This document shows positions 45,304 through 53,561 of a stretch of DNA of 64,000 bases, piece by piece (the first letter of the stretch is position 1; every line of letters begins with the position of its first letter). The stretch is taken from contig CAJTIT010000008.1 in assembly GCA_910576345.1 (NCBI GenBank), positions 1 to 64,000 on the forward strand, written 5' to 3'. Origin of the DNA: Erysipelotrichales bacterium (GTDB taxonomy: Bacteria > Bacillota_I > Bacilli_A > Erysipelotrichales > Erysipelotrichaceae). A model generated the notes under the pieces. That model saw nothing but the letters and a program-made list of their open reading frames with translations. It made no database searches and had not been told where the DNA came from. The translations under genes were made by a program, and so were the position numbers.

Positions 45304-46314
45304 ATGATACTACACATGGATTTAGGGAAGAATAGTTATGACATCCTCATCAAAAAAGGATGCCTTCATGAAATCAAAGATCATATCGATCTACAACGTA
45401 ACGTGTTGATTGTCAGTGATGATGGTGTGCCTAACATCTATATTGAAGCCGTTCAAGCACAGTGTCCAAATGCTTTTGTTCATATCGTCAAACAAGGTGA
45501 AGGCGCAAAATCACTGTCCGTCTATCAGGAAATCTTAGAAACATTGCTCGAACACAAATTTTCAAGAAAAGATTTGATCATTGCTTTAGGCGGTGGCGTG
45601 GTGGGCGATCTTGCCGGATTTGTCGCTTCCTGTTATATGCGCGGCATCGCATTTATACAAGTGCCTACAACGACTCTTTCCCAAATCGATTCTTCCATTG
45701 GAGGAAAAGTCGCCATCAATCTCCATGAAGTAAAAAATATCATCGGCGCATTTTACCAGCCAAAAATGGTATTCGTTGATCCGGAAACACTTTGTACGTT
45801 GAGCAAACGTCATTATATCAACGGACTTGTGGAAGCATTAAAAGCAGGACTGATTTATGATCAAGAATTGTTTCACTTATTCGAACAGGAAGATATTGAA
45901 GCAAATATAGAAACGATCATTACCAAAGCGCTGTTTGTGAAAAAAACAGTGGTCGAACAAGACGAAAAAGAACAAAATTTACGGAAGATTTTAAATTTTG
46001 GTCATACCGTAGGTCACGCAATAGAAACAAGCTATCATTTACAAGAATTCTATCATGGAGAATGCGTCGCCTTGGGCATTCTTCCATTTATAGCGGATGA
46101 AGACATACGAAACAGAGTGCGAAGCATTTATCAAAAGCTGGGACTTCGCGATCATGTGCCGGCAAACATTGATCAATGGATGGACATTATGCGCAATGAT
46201 AAAAAAGCAGACAAGGATACCATTGATACGATATGGGTGCCTGCCATTGGTCATGCGGAAATCAAATCCATGACATTTGATGAAATCAGAAACTTATTGG
46301 AGAATACCTTATGA
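45304..46314 (+). CDS. aroB: 3-dehydroquinate synthase
   Basis: 336 residues. Converts DAHP to 3-dehydroquinate, second step of the shikimate pathway, with NAD and a divalent metal. Signature GGGVVGDLAGFVASCYMRGI (about 94-113), PTTTLSQIDSSIGGK (about 118-132) and the metal-site His in GHTVGHAIE (about 236-244). ATG 45304 with GGAGG in front; the earlier in-frame ATG (45292) lies on that site. First gene of aroB-aroC-aroF-aroA-tyrA; end overlaps aroC by 4 bp. Expression likely follows the leader-peptide attenuator. Confidence 0.97.
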   Translation: MILHMDLGKNSYDILIKKGCLHEIKDHIDLQRNVLIVSDDGVPNIYIEAVQAQCPNAFVHIVKQGEGAKSLSVYQEILETLLEHKFSRKDLIIALGGGVVGDLAGFVASCYMRGIAFIQVPTTTLSQIDSSIGGKVAINLHEVKNIIGAFYQPKMVFVDPETLCTLSKRHYINGLVEALKAGLIYDQELFHLFEQEDIEANIETIITKALFVKKTVVEQDEKEQNLRKILNFGHTVGHAIETSYHLQEFYHGECVALGILPFIADEDIRNRVRSIYQKLGLRDHVPANIDQWMDIMRNDKKADKDTIDTIWVPAIGHAEIKSMTFDEIRNLLENTL

Positions 46315-47435
46315 AAAATACAATAGGAAATCATATCAGCTGTACGATATTTGGCGAAAGTCATGGTGATGTTATCGGCATCGTCATGGATGGTCTGCCG
46401 CCAGGTATCACCATCGACATAGAACATCTACAAGCACAAATGGAAAAGCGCAAAGCCAAAGGTCGCATTTCCACACAGCGTCATGAAGATGATAGCGTAC
46501 ATATAACAAGCGGATATTTTGAAGGCAAAACCACCGGTACACCCTTAACGATTCTGATTGAAAACAAGGCGCAGCACTCACAAGACTATACGAAAACAAA
46601 AAACAGGCTGCGTCCGTCTCATGCGGATTATACAGCGGATGAAAAATATCTTGGCTTTCAAGATTATCGCGGCGGCGGCCATTTCTCCGGACGCATTACG
46701 GCACCTCTCGTTGCGGCAGGTGCCATTGCCTTACAAATACTGAAAACATATGGCATTCTCATTGGCACCCATATGGAAAACTGTCACGGTATACAAGATG
46801 ATGCATTTACACAGGACATAAAAAAACTAGAAACACAAATCAAACAAATGAGCACACAAGATTTTCCTGTTTTAAACGAAGAAAAAGGAAAACAAATGCG
46901 TGAAGAAATTGAAAATGCGGCTAAACAAGGGGATAGTGTCGGAGGAATACTGGAAAGTGCCATTATCCATCTCCCTACCGGTATCGGAGAACCATTCTTT
47001 GACTCTGTGGAAAGCGTGCTCGCCCATTATTTATACAGCGTTCCGGCTGTCAAAGGCGTATCATTTGGATTGGGATTTCAAAACGCATTCCTTTATGGAA
47101 GTGAAGCGAATGATCCAATCATGATGAGTGAACAAGGAATCACTACCAAAACCAATCACAATGCCGGTATCAATGGTGGCATTACAAACGGTATGCCGGT
47201 GATCATTCACACATGTATCAAGCCAACGCCTTCCATATACAAAGAACAAGAGACAGTAGATAAGAAGACGAAGAAAAGTGTTACGTTACAAATTCAAGGT
47301 CGTCACGACCCTGCCATTTTGCATCGTGCAAGCGTTGTCGTCGACAGCGTTCTTGCGTTAGGCATTCTGGATTTGATGATAGAAAGATTAGGAACATTAT
47401 CGATACAAAATAAAAGAAAAGAGGAATCACGATGA
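46311..47435 (+). CDS. aroC: Chorismate synthase
   Basis: 374 residues. Last step to chorismate, FMN-dependent. GESHGDVIGIVMDGLPPGI (about 12-30), the RP-type KRKAKGRISTQRHEDD (about 43-58), RGGGHFSGRITAPLVAAGAI (about 118-137) and GGITNGMPVI (about 289-298) are the family blocks. It is coupled to both neighbours by ATGA overlaps. Second gene in the operon although it acts last, a common order in Bacillota. Confidence 0.97.
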   Translation: MKNTIGNHISCTIFGESHGDVIGIVMDGLPPGITIDIEHLQAQMEKRKAKGRISTQRHEDDSVHITSGYFEGKTTGTPLTILIENKAQHSQDYTKTKNRLRPSHADYTADEKYLGFQDYRGGGHFSGRITAPLVAAGAIALQILKTYGILIGTHMENCHGIQDDAFTQDIKKLETQIKQMSTQDFPVLNEEKGKQMREEIENAAKQGDSVGGILESAIIHLPTGIGEPFFDSVESVLAHYLYSVPAVKGVSFGLGFQNAFLYGSEANDPIMMSEQGITTKTNHNAGINGGITNGMPVIIHTCIKPTPSIYKEQETVDKKTKKSVTLQIQGRHDPAILHRASVVVDSVLALGILDLMIERLGTLSIQNKRKEESR

Positions 47436-48451
47436 TTATTACAATGAAAAAACAAACACCGAAAGAAGAAATCGATGCGTTGATGAGCCGATTGGACGCA
47501 AAAGGTTTGCGCATTCATTCCAGTATTGGCGAAAACTACAACGTGTTTGGCTTGGTAGGAGATACATCCGTCATCGACCCCAAACAAATTGAGGCAAATC
47601 CTTATGTGGAAAGCGTTGTTCGCGTCGCTGCGCCATATAAAAAAGCAAACCGTCTGTTTCATCCGGAAGACACGATTGTAAACATTGGCGGTATTCCAAT
47701 CGGTGGTAAAGAAGATCTTGTGGTCATTGGCGGTCCTTGTTCCATCGAAGGAAAAGAAAGCACCGTCGCTATCGCAAAAGCTGTCAAAGAAGCTGGCGGA
47801 TGCATGTTACGAGGCGGTGCATATAAACCAAGAACTTCTCCATATGCATTCCAAGGCATGGGAACCGAAGGCATCTTGGCAATGGTGGAAGCACGAAAAG
47901 AAACAGGTCTTCCCATCGTATCGGAACTCATGAGCACTGATAAATTAGATGAATTCGTAGAATACGTCGATTGTATTCAAATTGGCGCTAGAAACATGCA
48001 GAATTTCGATTTGTTGAAAGCCGTTGGCAAAGTCCAAACGCCTGTATTGTTAAAACGTGGCTTGGCCAATACCATTGAAGAATGGATCATGGCAGCGGAA
48101 TATATCATGTCAGAAGGCAATCAAAATGTCATCTTCTGCGAAAGAGGGATTCGCACCTTTGAAAAGTATACAAGAAACACGCTGGATTTAAGCGTCATTC
48201 CCATTATCAAAGAAAAAACACACTTGCCTATCATCATTGATCCAAGTCATGCGACCGGTGATTGGAAACTTGTGGAATCGATGTCACTTGCCGCAATCGC
48301 TGCCGGCGCCGATGGATTGATCATCGAAGTCCATGAAAATCCGGAATGTGCATGGTCTGATGGCGCACAGTCACTGAAGCCAAACCGTTTTGCGGAAGTC
48401 ATTGAAAAAGGACGCACCATTGCACAAGTCATTGGGAGGGGCATCGTATGA
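47432..48451 (+). CDS. aroF: DAHP synthase, type I-beta with N-terminal regulatory domain
   Basis: 339 residues. First step of the pathway (PEP + erythrose-4-phosphate to DAHP). A ferredoxin-like (FL) regulatory domain occupies about 1-75 (HSSIGENYNVFGLVGDTSVI), and the TIM-barrel holds VVIGGPCSIEGKE (about 91-103), GGAYKPRTSPYAFQGMG and IIDPSHATG (about 268-276). In Thermotoga and related enzymes the FL domain gives Tyr/Phe feedback inhibition, so the operon would be controlled both by attenuation and allostery (inference). The gene symbol follows common usage; aroG is also used. Confidence 0.92.
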   Translation: MIITMKKQTPKEEIDALMSRLDAKGLRIHSSIGENYNVFGLVGDTSVIDPKQIEANPYVESVVRVAAPYKKANRLFHPEDTIVNIGGIPIGGKEDLVVIGGPCSIEGKESTVAIAKAVKEAGGCMLRGGAYKPRTSPYAFQGMGTEGILAMVEARKETGLPIVSELMSTDKLDEFVEYVDCIQIGARNMQNFDLLKAVGKVQTPVLLKRGLANTIEEWIMAAEYIMSEGNQNVIFCERGIRTFEKYTRNTLDLSVIPIIKEKTHLPIIIDPSHATGDWKLVESMSLAAIAAGADGLIIEVHENPECAWSDGAQSLKPNRFAEVIEKGRTIAQVIGRGIV

Positions 48452-49734
48452 ACAAATTGATCACGCCTGGTATATGTAGTGGTCAAGTTCACATTCCGCC
48501 AAGCAAAAGCATGGCGCATCGCTCGATCATCTGTGCTGCGCTGGCAAAAGGAAAAAGTCGGATTGACAATATTGATTATTCCAAAGATATCGATACCACC
48601 ATTGAAGGCATGCGTGCATTGGGCGCAGAAATTACATTGCACGATGATTTCATTGAAATCGACGGCATTAAAGATTTCAAACATTTAAAAAGTACAGAAA
48701 TATTCTGTAATGAATCCGGATCGTCACTGCGATTTTTCCTGCCTATCTTTTCATTAAGTGAACAAACCATTACCTTTACCGGCGCAGGCAGACTTATGGA
48801 GCGTCCGCAGAATGTATATGAAGATCTGTTTCATGAACTTGGACTGACCTTTATACATACTGCAGAGTCAATCACAATCAAAGGCGCCATTCAAAGCGGT
48901 GACTATGTTCTGGATGGCAATGTTTCCAGTCAATTCATCAGCGGATTGTTATTTGCGCTTCCTTTATGTAAAGGCAATTCCACCATCACCATCAAAAAAC
49001 CGTTTGAATCAAAATCGTATGTCGATTTAACAATGCAGATGTTGGAATACTTTGGTGTTGAAACAGATTTCAGTGATGATCATACTATATATATCAAAGG
49101 CAACCAGTCGTATCATGCAGGATGTTATACTGTAGAAGGCGATTATTCACAATTTGCATTCTTTGCCGTATTGGCTGCGCTCAACCATGATCTTACCGTC
49201 ACCGGCGTATCAAAAGCAACACGTCAAGGAGATCAAGCCATCATCGACATATTAAAACAAGCCAATGTAGAAATCGAAGATGTGCATGATGGTTTTCTGA
49301 TACATAAAAGCGATGTGACAGGGTGTGAAATTGACTTGGCTGATTGTCCTGATTTGGGACCAATTCTTTGTGTTTTGGGCGCTTTCGCAAAAGGCAAGAC
49401 ACATATTCGTAATGCCGGCAGACTGCGTCTAAAAGAAAGTGATCGTATTTTGGCGATGGAAAGTGAATTGCGTAAGCTAGGTGTGGAAATAAGATCCTGC
49501 GAACAAGACATTACCATAACTGGCAAACATTTGGATCAGTGCCGCGGTGTGAAAGATCAAATTCTTGCATTTGACTCCCATAACGATCATCGCATTGCGA
49601 TGAGTATGTCCGTTGCCGCAACCCTTTGTCAAAGCCGTAGTTTTATCGTTCATGCCGAATCTGTAAACAAATCCTATCCGCAATTTTTCGATGATTTGCG
49701 CCGCATTGGAATCGAGGTATCAGATGTCTTATGA
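48448..49734 (+). CDS. aroA: 5-enolpyruvylshikimate-3-phosphate synthase
   Basis: 428 residues. Joins PEP and shikimate-3-phosphate. PPSKSMAHRSIICAALAKGK (about 16-35, the PSKS(x)xxR block with substrate Lys), NESGSSLRFFLP (about 90-101) and RLKESDRILAMESELRKLG (about 331-349), plus FDSHNDHRIAMSMSVAA (about 372-388). Both inverse-alpha/beta halves are complete. The segment NESGSSLRF in place of NAGTAMRP is that of class II enzymes, generally less glyphosate-sensitive. Overlaps aroF and tyrA by 4 bp each. Confidence 0.97.
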   Translation: MNKLITPGICSGQVHIPPSKSMAHRSIICAALAKGKSRIDNIDYSKDIDTTIEGMRALGAEITLHDDFIEIDGIKDFKHLKSTEIFCNESGSSLRFFLPIFSLSEQTITFTGAGRLMERPQNVYEDLFHELGLTFIHTAESITIKGAIQSGDYVLDGNVSSQFISGLLFALPLCKGNSTITIKKPFESKSYVDLTMQMLEYFGVETDFSDDHTIYIKGNQSYHAGCYTVEGDYSQFAFFAVLAALNHDLTVTGVSKATRQGDQAIIDILKQANVEIEDVHDGFLIHKSDVTGCEIDLADCPDLGPILCVLGAFAKGKTHIRNAGRLRLKESDRILAMESELRKLGVEIRSCEQDITITGKHLDQCRGVKDQILAFDSHNDHRIAMSMSVAATLCQSRSFIVHAESVNKSYPQFFDDLRRIGIEVSDVL

Positions 49735-50600
49735 AACCAACATTCAATAAGAACTTACGATTTTTAGTTGTCGGACTTGGTTTAATGGGTGGTAGTTATG
49801 CCTATGCGTTAAGCAAGCGTGGTTTTCAAGTATACGCTATTGATATTCAGCCAAAAACCATCGCTTATGCTAAAAAAAGCGGTTTGATAAAAGATGGCGC
49901 CGTTATGGATGTAGATCTTATTCGACAAGCTGACGTCATTCTATTTGGTTTGTATCCTAATGCAATGGTGGATTGGATCAAAACATATCAAGAGTACATG
50001 CGGCCAAATACACTGATTTCTGATGTCGCAGGTGTGAAACATCGCATTGTGGAAACCATCCAGTCATTCTTGCGTGATGATGTGGAATTCATCGCATCAC
50101 ATCCCATGGCTGGAAAAGAAGTCAGCGGTGTGGAACATGCTAATGACGAAATGTTTCAACAAGCAAATTTCATCATTACGCCTACAGAAAAAAACAGTGA
50201 AGCGGCCATTGCTTTTATGAAACAGTTTGCGAAGGAACTGGATTTTGCGAATATTTCTATTTTATCTTGTGAAAAACATGATGAAATGATCGGTTATGTA
50301 TCACAGCTTACGCATGTGATTGCCATCAGTTTGATGAATGCGAATGACGATCCGGATCTTGTTCATTATACCGGCGATAGTTTTCGCGATTTAACACGCA
50401 TCGCACGAATCAACGAAAACTTATGGACGGAACTGTTTTTCTTAAACAAGGAAAATCTAATGAAAGAAATCGATGATTTTACTGATGCACTTTTAAAACT
50501 GAAGCAAACGTTAAAGGAAGAAGACACAGATACATTAAAACAAATGATGATTCTTTCCACACAGCGAAGAAAACTGTTTGACAAACCTAAAAAAAGATAA
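49731..50600 (+). CDS. tyrA: Prephenate dehydrogenase
   Basis: 289 residues. Oxidises prephenate to 4-hydroxyphenylpyruvate for tyrosine synthesis. NAD-binding VVGLGLMGGSYAYALSKRGF (about 13-32), HPMAGKEVSGVEHA (about 123-136) with the catalytic His, and a helical dimer domain in the C-terminal half. No ACT domain. Last gene of the operon, which ends at the hairpin 50617-50643. A Tyr-specific enzyme at the end agrees with the three Tyr codons in the leader peptide. Confidence 0.95.
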   Translation: MKPTFNKNLRFLVVGLGLMGGSYAYALSKRGFQVYAIDIQPKTIAYAKKSGLIKDGAVMDVDLIRQADVILFGLYPNAMVDWIKTYQEYMRPNTLISDVAGVKHRIVETIQSFLRDDVEFIASHPMAGKEVSGVEHANDEMFQQANFIITPTEKNSEAAIAFMKQFAKELDFANISILSCEKHDEMIGYVSQLTHVIAISLMNANDDPDLVHYTGDSFRDLTRIARINENLWTELFFLNKENLMKEIDDFTDALLKLKQTLKEEDTDTLKQMMILSTQRRKLFDKPKKR

Positions 50601-50616
50601 AGAAGTCATTTATGTT

Positions 50617-50643
50617 GCAAAACAAAATGGCTTTTTGTTTTGC
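50617..50643 (+). terminator. Hairpin after tyrA
   Basis: Perfect 11-bp stem GCAAAACAAAA / TTTTGTTTTGC with a 5-nt loop, 17 bases after the stop. T-rich but no clean T-run follows, so termination is probable, not certain. Up to 50787 nothing else is seen. Confidence 0.6.
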
Positions 50644-50787
50644 ATACTTGGTTGTTTTCTTTGTTTTCATCTTCTTACAAACCTAGAATATGATGCTTTA
50701 TATGAAACTAAATTTAGAAAAATTGAGCAGCAAAATACTTTTTTTAGCTCAAAAACTTCGTGTCCTATACTTTTTATAATATAAAAT

Positions 50788-51096
50788 TTATGGTTTTGGA
50801 TTCTTTGGAAGAAATACATTGCATTTGGGACAATATAATTCATGTCCTGCAAGTGGTTCTCCACAGCTTGGACAACTCGATTTATACAACAATGCGTCTT
50901 CTTTTCGATTCAAGCGCTTTTTAGAATCTCCAAACACCACCTGATAAAGTGATATTAATGCATATAATCCACAAACAGCGGAAAAAGCGAAAAATACCAT
51001 TTCATTGGGAAGTGTTTTGGCCGCAAGAAAAAATACGCTGCAGGCAAGCGCACTCATCAAAAAACAAAGACTCCAGTGAAATCTGGTAAATCGCAT
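50788..51096 (-). CDS. Membrane protein with C-terminal zinc ribbon
   Basis: 102 residues. Two TM helices (about 8-26 and 32-52), a short basic linker (GDSKKRLNRKEDALLYK), then CPSCGEPLAGHELYCPKC, a four-Cys zinc ribbon facing the cytoplasm. ATG 51096 with AAAAGGAG 8 bases upstream; the longer in-frame part lies in intergenic DNA. Function unknown; such small zinc-ribbon membrane proteins are common next to translation genes in Firmicutes. Confidence 0.7.
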   Translation of the reverse strand: MRFTRFHWSLCFLMSALACSVFFLAAKTLPNEMVFFAFSAVCGLYALISLYQVVFGDSKKRLNRKEDALLYKSSCPSCGEPLAGHELYCPKCNVFLPKNPKP

Positions 51097-51223
51097 CTTT
51101 GATCGCTCCTTTTTATCAGCTCTATTGTTAGTATAGTTCAAGTGGATTGAAATAAAACACGAAATTTGACAAAACATATGACAAAGCGTCAAAAAAAGAA
51201 GTGGAATTTAATAAATCCTCTTC

Positions 51224-52078
51224 TTAACAATGGAAATATATAAACAGCATTCTTTCTTTCCCACTCATATCTTTTATAAACTCATAACGGGCATCAGGGA
51301 AATAAGATTGAACCAACGCTTCCAGTGGTTTTCTTTGATTCCATCCCATTTCAAATGCCATCATGGATCTATCTTTCAATACTTGTCTGCATTTTTCAAA
51401 AATAATGCGGTAAAATTTAAGACCGTCTTCTCCACCAAACAAAGCCACATGTGGTTCAAAATCAACAACACTTTTCTCCATTTTTTCTTCTTGAGGAATA
51501 TATGGTGGATTGGAAATCAGGATATCTAGCTGAAGATTGCGATCAATGATGGGTTCTAACATATCACCAACGATAAACGGAACCATGACTTCATTATTTA
51601 CGGCATTTTGATTGGCTACTTGAATAGCATCTGCGCTGATGTCCGTTCCTAATATCTGTAAATATGACGCTTCTTTTTTCAATGCGATGGCAATAGCGCC
51701 ACTACCTGTACCAATATCTGCCGCTGTGATAGTTTCTTGCTTGGAAAATAATTCATCACAAGCTGCCAGAATGTAGGCAACCAATTCTTCTGTTTCAGGA
51801 CGGGGAATGAGGACATGTGGATTGACGTTGAAACGATAGCCGTAAAACCATTCATAACCCAAAATATGTGACAATGGTTCTCCTTTACACATGCGCTTGA
51901 TACCTTCTTCGTATGTATGTCGAAGTGGTTCTTCTATTTCCTGATCCATTTCCATATATAGATTATGTGCTTCCATGTTTGTGAGTTCCAAAAGATACAG
52001 AAAAGGCGCTTGATCACCAAGATCTTTTTCCAGCATTTGTTTCTGTGCTTGTTTTAAAACTTCTTTATAGGTAGCCAT
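51224..52078 (-). CDS. prmC: Release factor glutamine methyltransferase
   Basis: 284 residues. Methylates the GGQ glutamine of RF1 and RF2 using SAM. Helical N-domain (about 1-85), then the SAM-binding ADIGTGSGAIAIALKKEA (about 118-135) and the NPPY motif in ISNPPYIPQEEKMEKSVVDF. The start shares one base with the prfA stop (TAATG), so it is coupled to its substrate's gene, the usual order. Both of its substrates (RF1, RF2) are encoded in this window. Confidence 0.96.
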   Translation of the reverse strand: MATYKEVLKQAQKQMLEKDLGDQAPFLYLLELTNMEAHNLYMEMDQEIEEPLRHTYEEGIKRMCKGEPLSHILGYEWFYGYRFNVNPHVLIPRPETEELVAYILAACDELFSKQETITAADIGTGSGAIAIALKKEASYLQILGTDISADAIQVANQNAVNNEVMVPFIVGDMLEPIIDRNLQLDILISNPPYIPQEEKMEKSVVDFEPHVALFGGEDGLKFYRIIFEKCRQVLKDRSMMAFEMGWNQRKPLEALVQSYFPDARYEFIKDMSGKERMLFIYFHC

Positions 52079-53154
52079 TATGCTTTCTCTCCAGCTAATT
52101 TTGCTTGTTGGTCAGCACTTTGAAGCGCTTGAAACAAATCATCCAAACGCCCTTCCATAATGCGATCCAATTGATTGACATTGTAGCCGATGCGATGATC
52201 CGTCACACGATTTTGCGGATAGTTGTACGTTCTGATTTTTTCTGCGCGGTCTCCGGTTCCTATTTTAGAGCGACGTTTTGCTCCTTCTGCTTCTTCCAGT
52301 TTTCGCTGATGTTCTTCATATACACGAGAGCGAATCGTCATCATCGCTGTTGCACGGTTTTCATGTTGAGAGCGTCCATCCTGACATTTGACCACAATTC
52401 CTGTGGGTTTATGTACGATGCGTACCGCTGAATCAGTACGATTGACGTGCTGACCACCGGCACCGGATGCACGCATTGTTTCGATTTCCAAATCATTTAT
52501 ATCGATATCAAAATCCTCTGGTTCAATTTCCGGTGAAACCAAAACAGTCGCTGTGGATGTATGGATTCTACCTTGACTTTCTGTTTTTGGGACGCGCTGT
52601 ACACGGTGTGAACCACTTTCAAACTTGAATGCACCATATGCGCCGTCTCCTTTGATCATGAAACTGACAAGTGAAAATCCACCGGCTTCACAATCATCCA
52701 TTTCAATCGTTTCCACTTTTAAACCATGACTTTCTGCATATTTTGTATACATGCGATAGAGATCGCCTGCAAAAATATTACCTTCATCACCGCCTGCGGC
52801 TCCACGAATTTCCACAATCGCATTGTGTGCATCATTGGGATCTTTGGGTATCAACAATAATTCCAATTTTTCTAAAAGACGTGGTATTTTTTCTTCTCCG
52901 GCGGCTATTTCCAGTTCTGCCATTTCTTTGATTTCTTTATCGTCTTCTTGCAATAATGCTTTCGCTTCTTCTATGTTTTGAAGCACTTGCTTATATTCGC
53001 TGTAGGTTTCGACGACCTGTGACAAATCTGCCTGTTCCCTTCCCAGTTTAGCAAGTTGTTTTGGATCCGACATCACTTCAGTGGTCATCATCAGTTCTGT
53101 TATTTCATGATAGCGGTTGACCATTCCTTCTAAACGCTCAATTACTACACTCAT
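52078..53154 (-). CDS. prfA: Peptide chain release factor 1
   Basis: 358 residues. Ends translation at UAA/UAG. GGQ in [17 protein letters not shown] (about 226-242). The stop-codon tripeptide region reads VPKTESQGRIHTS (PxT, here PKT). A coiled-coil domain 1 (about 1-110) precedes. Followed by prmC with overlapping stop/start. GAGGAATG upstream of ATG 53154. Distinct from prfB in lacking the frameshift and the SPF motif. Confidence 0.96.
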   Translation of the reverse strand: MSVVIERLEGMVNRYHEITELMMTTEVMSDPKQLAKLGREQADLSQVVETYSEYKQVLQNIEEAKALLQEDDKEIKEMAELEIAAGEEKIPRLLEKLELLLIPKDPNDAHNAIVEIRGAAGGDEGNIFAGDLYRMYTKYAESHGLKVETIEMDDCEAGGFSLVSFMIKGDGAYGAFKFESGSHRVQRVPKTESQGRIHTSTATVLVSPEIEPEDFDIDINDLEIETMRASGAGGQHVNRTDSAVRIVHKPTGIVVKCQDGRSQHENRATAMMTIRSRVYEEHQRKLEEAEGAKRRSKIGTGDRAEKIRTYNYPQNRVTDHRIGYNVNQLDRIMEGRLDDLFQALQSADQQAKLAGEKA

Positions 53155-53470
53155 GGATCATTCCTCACTTTCTGTCGCAATTTCTTCGTTAAAATCACAT
53201 GTCTATACTATACCATTAAGCGGTATTTCTCACAAGGAAAATCCGTATTCTTCTTTAAAAAAACACGAGATTTTTTAGACGTATTTTATTTCTTGATATT
53301 GAAAATGTTCCTTTGTCATGTAGTTATGATTCTGACAGAATGCCTTCTTCATAATTGGCTATAATTTAGAGGAATCTTATTGGGTACGCAATTACACAAT
53401 GCCCATCAATAGATTATCGTATAGCGTTTTAAAAAATTATTTTTAAGTCGATAGCAAAACTGCTATTTAC
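53155..53470. other. Intergenic DNA, no gene seen
   Basis: AT-rich, without a convincing ORF on either strand. The prfA promoter must lie in its left part, but I could not fix it. Confidence 0.5.
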
Positions 53471-53513
53471 AAAAAAACCGTATCTATATGATCACATCAT
53501 AATACGGTTTTTC
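53471..53513 (-). terminator. Terminator of the first surface-protein gene
   Basis: Minus strand AACCGTAT / ATACGGTT stem with T7 (the right arm is flanked by T5 on the plus strand too, so it can act both ways), about 50 bases past the stop. Confidence 0.8.
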
Positions 53514-53561
53514 TCTGTTTTTTCTTAATTTGATTGTTTTCTTTATATTTTGCATCAACAT

